In this document: in pieces, positions 46,767 to 54,369 of the stretch
How positions within the stretch are numbered: the first letter of the stretch is position 1
Layout: every line of letters starts with the position of its first letter
DNA from: Arachis hypogaea
Lineage: Eukaryota > Streptophyta > Magnoliopsida > Fabales > Fabaceae
Direction: 5' to 3'
NCBI RefSeq assembly: GCF_003086295.3
Contig: NC_092054.1
Coordinates: 52,683,353 to 52,747,352, forward strand
Length of the DNA stretch: 64,000 nt
Position numbers and translations under genes: made by a program
Notes under the pieces: model-generated
What the model was told of the DNA's origin: nothing
Database searches by the model: none
The model's input: the letters and a program-made list of their open reading frames with translations, nothing else

Positions 46767-46893
46767 AGTTTTTGGCGCCGTTGCCGGGGATTGTTTGAGT
46801 TTTTGGCAAGCTTTTGGTCTGGTAACATCAGTGCCAAGTTTGGATCCGGCAACAACACCAAGTTTTTGGCGCCGTTGCCGGGGATTGTTTGAG
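46767..46893 (+). promoter_or_regulatory. Primer binding site of element C, duplicated
   Basis: TGGCGCCGTTGCCGGGGA at 46773-46790 follows the LTR by six bases. A 33-bp block containing the same site recurs at 46861-46893 (PBS 46867-46884). The sequence between the copies looks like a mutated further unit. Only the first copy is in the normal position. Confidence 0.85.
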
Positions 46894-48806
46894 TATGGAC
46901 AATTGACGGTTCATCTTGTTGCTCAGATTAGGTAATTTTCTTTTTTGTTTTCTTTTCAAAAAAATTTTTCAAAAATATTTCAAAAATTTCTCATCTGTTT
47001 TTGAAAAAAAATAAAGATGTTTTCAAAAATAAAATAATATATTTAGATTCAAAATTTTTAAGAATAAATTCTAGTGTTTCACGAAGCATGCGAAGCCTGG
47101 CTGGCTGTAAAGCCATGTCTAAATTTATTTGGACTGAGGCAGCAATTTGTTATCAAGAGCTAGCTAGTTGTTGTTAATCCACCTGCTGCTGTTCCTGATT
47201 TACATGCTAAAGCTTGGCTGGCCATTGGCCATGTCTAGTGTTTTGGACCGGAGCTTTCATTGAAAGCTTGGCTGGCTAGTGAGCCATGTCTAATTCCTGG
47301 ACTGAAGCTTTAGACTAACAATGCAAGATTCCTGGAATTCATATTAAAAATTTTGGAATCCTTATTTTCCTTTTTCATATAATTTTCGAAAAAATCCAAA
47401 AAAAAAATTAGAAAATCATAAAAATCAAAAACATTTTTTGTGTTTCTTGTTTGAGTCTTGAGTCATGTTATAAGTTTGGTGGCACTTGCATATGCATCTT
47501 GCATTTTTCGAAAATATCATGCATTCATAGTGTTCTTCATGATCTTCAAGTTGTTCTTGGTAAGTCTTCTTGTTTGATCTTGATGATGTTTTGTTTTGTG
47601 TCTTTTCATGTTTATCATATGCATTCTTGAATTCTTAGTGTCTAAGCATTAAAGAATTCTAAGTTTGGTGTCTTGCATGTTTTCTTTGCATTAAAATTTT
47701 TTTTCAAAAATATGTTCTTGATGTTCATCATGACATTCAAAGTGTTCTTGGTGTTCATCTTGACATTCATATCATTCATGCATGCATTCATTGTTTTGAT
47801 TCAAAATTTTCATGCATTGAGTCTTTTTGTTGTTTTTCTCTCTCATCATAAAAATTCAAAAATAAAAAAAAATATCTTTCCCTTTTTCTCTCATCAAATT
47901 CGAAAATTTGGATTGACTTTTTCAAAAATTTTTAAAAATCAATTTGTTTCTTATGAGTCAAATCAAATTTTCAATTTGAAAATCTTATCCTTTTCAAAAT
48001 CTTTTTCAAAAATCAAATCTTTTTTCAAAATTCTTAGTTATTTTTGAAAATTCCAAAAATATTTTTCAAAAATCTTTTTCTTATTTTTATACCAAATTTT
48101 CGAAAATAACAATAACAATTAATGTTTTGATTCAAAAATTTCAAGTTTGTTACTTGCTTGTTAAGAAAGATTCAAACTTTAAGTTCTAGAATCATATCTT
48201 GTGATTTCTTGTGAATCAAGTCATTAATTGTGATTTTAAAAATCAAATCTTTTTCAAAAACAATTTCAATAATATCTTTTCAAAAATATCTTCTTATCTT
48301 TTTCAAAATTTGATTTCAAAATATCTTCTCTAACTTCCTAACTTCTTATCTTTTCAAATTGATTTTCAAATTTGTTTCAACTAACTAACTAACTTTTTGT
48401 TTGTTTCTTAACTTTTTCAAAACTACCTAACTAACTCTCTCTCTCTCTCATTTTCGAAAATATCTTCCCCTTTTTCAAAATTTCTTTTTAATTTATTAAT
48501 TATTTTAATTTTTAAATCTTAATTTTCAAAAATTACTAACATTTTTCAAAAACTATTTTTGAAAATCACTAACTCTTTTTCAAAAATAATTTTCGAAAAA
48601 TTCTCTCTCTCTCATCTACTTCTATTTTATTTATTCATCTACCAACACTTCTCTTCATCTCACATCACTCACTAAATTCGAATCCCCTCTTCCATCTGTG
48701 TTCGAATTTCCTCTTCTTCTTTTCTTCTACTCACACAAGGACCTTTATACTGTGGTAAAGAGGATCCCTATTATTATTATTTTTTCTGTGCCCTCTTCTT
48801 TGTCAT
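46894..48806 (+). other. Leader of element C
   Basis: A 1.9-kb untranslated leader. Three hairpins of the TGGCT-NNNN-AGCCATGTCTA type lie at 47095-47121, 47211-47238 and 47265-47293. The rest is TTTTCAAAAAT-rich, with AAGTTTGGTG motifs at about 47473 and 47659. A 124-codon frame at 47673-48047 is a composition artefact. Confidence 0.65.
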
Positions 48807-51101
48807 ATGAGCAGGAGCAAGGATAAGAACATTCTTGTTGAAGCGGATCCAGAACCTGAAAGGACTCTGAAGAGAAAATTAAGAGAAGCTAAAATACAAC
48901 AATCCAGAGATAACCTTTCAGAAATTTTCGAACAGGAAGAGGAGATGGCAGCCGAAAATAATAATAATGCAAGGAGATTGCTTGGTGACTTTACTGCACC
49001 TAATTCCAATTTACATGGAAGAAGCATCTCCATTCCTGCCATTGGAGCAAACAACTTTGAGCTGAAACCTCAATTAGTTTCTCTAATGCAGCAGAACTGC
49101 AAGTTTCATGGACTTCCATCTGAAGATCCTTTTCAGTTCTTAACTGAATTCTTGCAGATATGTGATACTGTTAAGACTAATGGAGTAGATCCTGAAGTCT
49201 ACAGGCTAATGCTTTTCCCTTTTGCTGTAAGAGACAGAGCTAGAGTGTGGTTGGACTCTCAACCCAGAGATAGCCTGAACTCTTGGGATAAGCTGGTCAC
49301 GGCTTTCTTAGCCAAGTTCTTTCCTCCTCAAAAGCTGAGCAAGCTTAGAGTGGATGTTCAGACCTTCAGACAGAAGGAAGGTGAATCCCTCTATGAAGCT
49401 TGGGAAAGATACAAGCAGCTGACCAAAAAGTGTCCTTCTGACATGCTTTCAGAATGGACCATCCTGGATATATTCTATGATGGTTTATCTGAGTTATCAA
49501 AGATGTCATTGGATACTTCTGCAGGTGGATCCATTCACCTGAAGAAAACGCCTGCAGAAGCTCAAGAACTCATTGACATGGTTGCAAATAACCAGTTCAT
49601 GTACACTTCTGAAAGGAATCCTGTGAATAATGGTACGCCTATGAAGAAGGGAGTTCTTGAGATTGATACTCTGAATGCCATATTGGCTCAGAACAAAATA
49701 TTGACTCAGCAAGTCAATATGATTTCTCAGAGTCTGCATGGAATGCAAGCTGCATCCAACAGTACTCAAGAGGCATCTTCTGAAGAAGAAGCTTATGATC
49801 CTGAGAACCCTGCAATAGCAGAGGTGAATTACTTAGGTGAACCTTATGGAAACACCTATAACTCATCATGGAGAAATCATCCAAATTTCTCATGGAAGGA
49901 TCAAAAGCCTCAACAAGGCTTTAATAATGGTGGAAGAAACAGGTTTAACAATAATAAACCTTTTCCATCATTCACTCAGCAACAGACAGAGAACTCTGAA
50001 CAAAATGCTTCTAATTTAGCAAATCTAGTCTCTGATCTATCCAAGGCCACTGTGAGCTTGATGAATGAAACAAGGTCTTCCATTAGAAATTTGGAAGCAC
50101 AAGTGGGCCAGCTGAGTAAAAAGATCACTGAAATCCCTCCCAGTACTCTCCCAAGCAATACAGAAGAGAACCCAAAAGGAGAGTGCAAGGCCATTGACAT
50201 AAGCACCATGGCCGAACCTACAAGGGGAGTGGAGAACGCAAATCCCAAGGAGGAAGACCTCCTGGGACGTCCAGTGATCAATAAGGAGCTTCCCTCTGAG
50301 GAACCAAAGGACTCTGAGGCTCATCTAAAGACCATAGAGATTCCATTGAACCTCCTTATGCCCTTCATGAGCTCTGATGAGTATTCCTCTTCTGAAGAGA
50401 ATGAGGATGTTACTGAAGAGCAAACTGCCAAGTTTCTTGGTGCAATCATGAAGCTGAATGCCAAATTATTTGGCATTGATACTTGGGAAGTTGAACCTCC
50501 CTTGTTCATCAATGAACTAAGTGATCTAGATCAACTGACATTGCCTCAGAAGAGACAGGATCCTGGAAAGTTCATAATACCCTGCACCATAGGCACCATG
50601 ATCTTTAAGGCTCTGTGTGACCTTGGTTCAGGAATAAACCTCATGCCCCTCTCTGTAATGGAGAAACTGGGAATCTATGGGGTGCAAGCTACTAAAATCT
50701 CATTAGAGATGGCAGACAGTTCAAGAAAACAGGCTTATGGACAAGTAGAGGACGTGTTAGTAAAGGTTGAAGGCATTTACATCCCTGCTGATTTCATAGT
50801 CCTGGATACTGGAAAGGAAGAGGATGAATCCATCATCCTAGGAAGACCTTTCCTGGCCACAGCAAGAGCTGTGATTGATGTTGACAGAGGTGAAATAGTC
50901 CTTCAATGGAATGAGAACTCCCTTGTGTTTAAAACTCAAGGATCTCCCTCTGCAACCATGGAGAGGAAGCAGAAAAAGCTTCTCTCAAAGCAGAGTCAAC
51001 CAGAGCCCCCACAGTCAAACTCTAAGTTTGGTGTTGAACTCCCATATCCAAACTCTAAGTTTGGTGTTGGAGAGTCTCAACAAAGCTCTGCACATCTGTG
51101 A
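48807..51101 (+). CDS. Gag-protease of element C, intact frame
   Basis: Open for 764 codons from MSRSKDKNILVEADPEPERT. Residues about 85-215 form a Retrotrans_gag domain (FHGLPSEDPFQFLTEFLQIC, ARVWLDSQPRDSLNSW, FFPPQKLSKLRVD, GESLYEAWERYKQL). The Asn/Gln-rich middle contains WRNHPNFSWKDQ and QVGQLSKKITEIPPSTLP. At about 597-690 is a retropepsin-like domain with ALCDLGSGINLMPLS and SIILGRPFLATARAVIDVD. No CCHC zinc knuckle is seen. The C-terminus has two NSKFGV repeats. It would form the virus-like particle and process it. The start follows the family's conserved N-terminus. The protease active site is DLGS rather than DTGA, as is common in Athila-type elements. It lies in a degenerate neighbourhood, yet has no stop or frameshift. 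Confidence 0.9.
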   Translation: MSRSKDKNILVEADPEPERTLKRKLREAKIQQSRDNLSEIFEQEEEMAAENNNNARRLLGDFTAPNSNLHGRSISIPAIGANNFELKPQLVSLMQQNCKFHGLPSEDPFQFLTEFLQICDTVKTNGVDPEVYRLMLFPFAVRDRARVWLDSQPRDSLNSWDKLVTAFLAKFFPPQKLSKLRVDVQTFRQKEGESLYEAWERYKQLTKKCPSDMLSEWTILDIFYDGLSELSKMSLDTSAGGSIHLKKTPAEAQELIDMVANNQFMYTSERNPVNNGTPMKKGVLEIDTLNAILAQNKILTQQVNMISQSLHGMQAASNSTQEASSEEEAYDPENPAIAEVNYLGEPYGNTYNSSWRNHPNFSWKDQKPQQGFNNGGRNRFNNNKPFPSFTQQQTENSEQNASNLANLVSDLSKATVSLMNETRSSIRNLEAQVGQLSKKITEIPPSTLPSNTEENPKGECKAIDISTMAEPTRGVENANPKEEDLLGRPVINKELPSEEPKDSEAHLKTIEIPLNLLMPFMSSDEYSSSEENEDVTEEQTAKFLGAIMKLNAKLFGIDTWEVEPPLFINELSDLDQLTLPQKRQDPGKFIIPCTIGTMIFKALCDLGSGINLMPLSVMEKLGIYGVQATKISLEMADSSRKQAYGQVEDVLVKVEGIYIPADFIVLDTGKEEDESIILGRPFLATARAVIDVDRGEIVLQWNENSLVFKTQGSPSATMERKQKKLLSKQSQPEPPQSNSKFGVELPYPNSKFGVGESQQSSAHL

Positions 51102-51150
51102 GGCTCCATGAGAGCCCACTGTCAAGCTATTGACAATAAAGAAGTGCTTG

Positions 51151-51166
51151 TTGGGAGGCAACCCAA
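51151..51166 (+). other. Post-gag hairpin of element C
   Basis: TTGGGAGGCAACCCAA, 50 bp after the gag stop, forms a TTGGG/CCCAA stem with loop AGGCAA. The same element occurs in A, B and D with pair-preserving changes. Confidence 0.6.
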
Positions 51167-51302
51167 TTTTTATTTATCTAACTATATTTTCCTTAGTTAT
51201 ATGTCTTTGTAGGTTCATGATCATGTGGAGTCACAAAATAAATATAAAAATTGAAAACGGAATCAAAAACAGCAGAAGAAAAATCACACCCTGGAGGAGC
51301 AT

Positions 51303-51478
51303 CTGTCTGGCGTTCAGCGCCAGAACAGAGCATGGTGCTGGCGCTGAACGCCCAAAATGGGCAGCTTCTGGGCGCTGAACGCCAGAACAGGCATGGTTCT
51401 GGCGTTCAACGCCAGAAATGGCACACAAATGGGCGTTGAACGCCCAAAATGGCCACCAACCTGGCGCTGAACGCCCAG
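51303..51478. repeat. Palindrome array, GGCGTT/GGCGCT type (C internal)
   Basis: Seven units, including CTGGCGTTCAGCGCCAG, CTGGCGCTGAACGCCCA, TGGCGTTCAACGCCAG and GGGCGTTGAACGCCC, are spaced about 25 bp apart. Spacers share AACAGAGCATGG or AAATGGGCA words. Confidence 0.9.
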
Positions 51479-51540
51479 AGTTGTGTGCAAAGGCATTTTT
51501 ACATGCCTAATGGGTGCAGGGATGTAAATCCTTGAACACC

Positions 51541-51656
51541 TCAGGATCTGTGGACCCCACAGGATCCACTCAGGATCTGTGAACCCCACAGGATCCACTC
51601 AGGATCTGTGGACCCCACAGGATCTACTCAGGATCTGTGGACCCCACAGGATCTCC
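51541..51656. repeat. 29-bp tandem repeat, four copies
   Basis: The unit TCAGGATCTGTGGACCCC + ACAGGATCCAC starts at 51541, 51570, 51599 and 51628 with single-base differences. It contains the self-complementary CTGTGG..CCACAG. Confidence 0.85.
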
Positions 51657-51894
51657 ACCTACCTCCACTCACTTCTTCTCACCACTCTCTTTCACACAAC
51701 CCCATAAACACTCTTCCCCAAAAACCCTTCACCAATCACCTCAAACTCTCTTCCCCATCACCTCTTCACCACTCACATCCATCCACTCTTCCCCATAAAC
51801 CTACCTCATAAACTCCACCTACCTTCAAAATTCAAAACCAATTTCCCACACAAACCCACCCATATGGCCGAACCTTAACCCTCCCTCCCTTCCC

Positions 51895-51903
51895 TATATA
51901 AAG
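51895..51903 (+). promoter_or_regulatory. Internal TATA box upstream of ORF2 of element C
   Basis: TATATAAAG in a C-rich context is followed by a pyrimidine- and A-rich leader of about 190 bp up to the ORF2 ATG at 52091. Element D has CCTATAAATACC in the equivalent place (61561-61568). Confidence 0.5.
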
Positions 51904-52021
51904 CCCTCCATTCTTCATCAAATTCACACAACATATCCCTCTACACCCTTCTTGGCCGAAAACACTTCCCACTCTCCCTCTCCTCCATTTCTTCTTCTTC
52001 TTCATCTATTCTTTCTTTTAT

Positions 52022-52058
52022 TGCTCGAGGGCGAGCAATATTCTAAGTTTGGTGTGGT
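52022..52058 (+). other. Hairpin plus AAGTTTGGTGT module before ORF2
   Basis: TTGCTCG-AGGG-CGAGCAA is followed by TATTCTAAGTTTGGTGTGG. It resembles the module directly before the 3' LTR (54335-54369). Confidence 0.6.
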
Positions 52059-52090
52059 AAAAGCATAAGCTTTTTGTTTTTCCATTACCA

Positions 52091-53241
52091 TTGATGGCAC
52101 CTAAGACCGGAGAATCCTCTAGAAAGGGGAAAGGAAAGACAAAAGCTTCCACATCCGAGTCATGGGAGATGGAAAGGTTCATCTCCAAAGCCCATCAAGA
52201 CCACTTCTATGATTTTGTGGCCAAGAAGAAGGTGATCCCTGAGGTCCCTTTCAAACTCAAAAGAAATGAGTATCCGGAGATCCGACATGAAATTCAAAGA
52301 AGAGGTTGGGAAGTTCTAACAAATCCCATCCAACAAGTCGGCATCCTAATGGTTCAAGAGTTCTATGCTAATGCATGGATCACCAAGAACCATGATCAAA
52401 GTAAGAACCCGGATCCAAAGAACTATGTTACAATGGTTCGGGGGAAATACTTAGATTTTAGTCCGGAGAATGTGAGGTTGGCGTTTAACTTGCCCATGAT
52501 GTAAGGAGATGAACGCCCCTACACTAGAAGGGTCAACTTTAATCAAAGGTTGGACCAAGTCCTTATGGACATATGTGTAGAAGGAGCTCAATGGAAGATT
52601 GACTCCAAAGGCAAGCCGGTTCAACTAAGAAGATTGGACCTCAAGCTTGTGGCTAGAGGATGGTTGGAGTTCATTCAATGCTCAATCATTCCCACTAGCA
52701 ACCGGTCTGAAGTTACTATAGACCGGGCCATCATGATCCATAGCATCATAATTGGAGAAGAGGTGGAAGTTCATGAGATTATACCTCAAGAACTCTACAA
52801 GGTGGCTGACAAGTCCTCCACTATGGCAAGGTTAGCCTTTCCTCACCTCATCTGCCACTATGCAATTCGGCTGGGATTGACATAGAGGGAGATATCCTCA
52901 TTAAAGAGGACAAGCCCATCACTAAGAAGAAGATGGAGCAAGCAAGAGAGCCCATTCATGAAGCTCAAGAGGCGTAAGAAGCTCATTACCATGAGATCCC
53001 GGAGATGCCTCAAATGCACTTTCCTCCACAAAATTATTGGGAGCAAATCAACACCTCCCTAGGAGAATTGAGTTCCAATATGGGACAACTAAGGGTGGAA
53101 CATAAAGAGCACTCCATCATGCATCATGAAATAAGAGAAGATCAAAAAGCAATGAGGGAGGAGCAACAAAGACAAGGAAGAGACATAGAAGAGCTCAAGG
53201 ACATCATTGGTTCCTCAAGAAGGAAACGCCACCATCATTAA
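52091..53241 (+). pseudogene. Element C ORF2: plant retroelement 'putative transposon protein'
   Basis: It starts MMAPKTGESSRKGKGKTKA. The domain (residues about 30-260) has MERFISKAHQDHFYDFVAKK, EIQRRGWEVLTNPIQQVGI, VQEFYANAWITKNHD, RGKYLDFSPENVRLAF, RRLDLKLVARGWLEFIQ and VHEIIPQELYKVADKSSTMA. A coiled coil follows (REDQKAMREEQQRQGRDIEEL) with a basic RRKRHHH tail. Damage: TAA at 52502-52504 (CAA in D), a one-base frameshift near 52858, and TAA at 52975-52977. Relatives occur in A, B and D of this window, always after a gag-type ORF. The function is unknown; the family name implies a transposon link but no catalytic motif is visible. Confidence 0.7.
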
Positions 53242-54369
53242 GGTGGATTCATTCCTTGTTCTTGCTTTCTCTGTTTTTTTCGTTTTCTATGTTATGTGCT
53301 TATCTATGTTTGTGTCTTCATTACATGATCATTAGTAGTAGTAACTATGTCTTAAAGTTATGAATGTCCTATGAATCCATCACCTCTCTTAAATGAAAAA
53401 TGTTTTAAATCAAAAGAACAAGAAGTACATGAGTTTCGAATTTATCCTTGAACTTAGTTTAATTATATTGATGTGGTGAAAATGCTTCTTGTTTTCTGAA
53501 TGTATGCTTGAACAGTGCATATGTCTTTTGAAGTTGTTGTTTAAGAATGTTAAATATGTTGGCTCTTGAAAGAATGATGACTAGGAGACATGTTATTTGA
53601 TAATCTGAAAAATCATAAAAATGATTCTTGAAGTAAGAAAAAGAAGCAAAGAACAAAGCTTGCAGAAAAAAAAATAGGCAAAAAAAAAATAGAAAAAAAA
53701 AAATAGAAAAAAAAATAGAAAGAAAAAGCAAGCAGAAAAAGCCAATAACCCTTAAAACCAAAAGGCAAGGGCAAATAAAAAGGATCCCAAGGCTTTGAGC
53801 ATCAGTGGATAGGAGGGCCTAAAGGAATAAAATCCTGGTCTAAGCGGTTAAACCAAGCTGTCCCTAACCATGTGCTTGTGGCATGTAGGTGTCAAGTGAA
53901 AACTTGAGACTGAGCGGTTAAAGTCAAGGTCCAAAGCAAAAAAAGAGTGTGCTTAAGAACCCTGGACACCTCTAATTGGGGACTTTAGCAAAGCTAAGTC
54001 ACAATCTAAAAAGGTTCACCCAATTATGTGTCTGTGGCATTTATGTATCCGGTGGTAATACTGGAAAACAAAGTGCTTAGGGCCACGGCCAAGACTCATA
54101 AAGAAGCTGTGTTCAAGAATCATCATACTGAACTAGGAGAATCAATAACACCATCTGAACTCTGAGTTCCTATAGATGCCAATCATTCTGAACCTCAATG
54201 GATAGAGTGAGATGCCAAAACTATTCAAGAGGCAAAAAGCTATAAGTCCCGCTCATATGATTGAAGCTATGTTTCATTGATAGTTTGGAATTTATAGTAT
54301 ATTCTCTTATTTTTATCCTATTTGATTTTCAGTTGCTTGGGGACAAGCAACAATTTAAGTTTGGTGTTG
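53242..54369 (+). ncRNA. Conserved 3' non-coding tract of element C
   Basis: About 1.1 kb conserved with B and D but lacking a reading frame. Features: an A-rich stretch (53640-53720); two related blocks CTAAGCGGTTAAACCAAG (about 53842) and CTGAGCGGTTAAAGTCAAG (about 53912); the hairpin GACTTTAGCAAAGCTAAGTC at 53981-54000; AGGGCCACGGCC; and at the end GTTGCTTG-GGGA-CAAGCAAC followed by TTTAAGTTTGGTGTTG at the LTR border. The last part must include the plus-strand primer. Called as a candidate structured RNA region, not a proven transcript. Confidence 0.5.

Noticed and set aside
47673..48047. A 124-residue Phe/Lys-rich protein in the element C leader
   Set aside because: It reflects TTTTCAAAAAT repeats in an untranslated leader and has no counterpart frame in element B.
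54335..54354. Rho-independent terminator
   Set aside because: The GC-containing hairpin is followed by TTTAAGTTTGG, not a U run, and this is a nuclear plant element.
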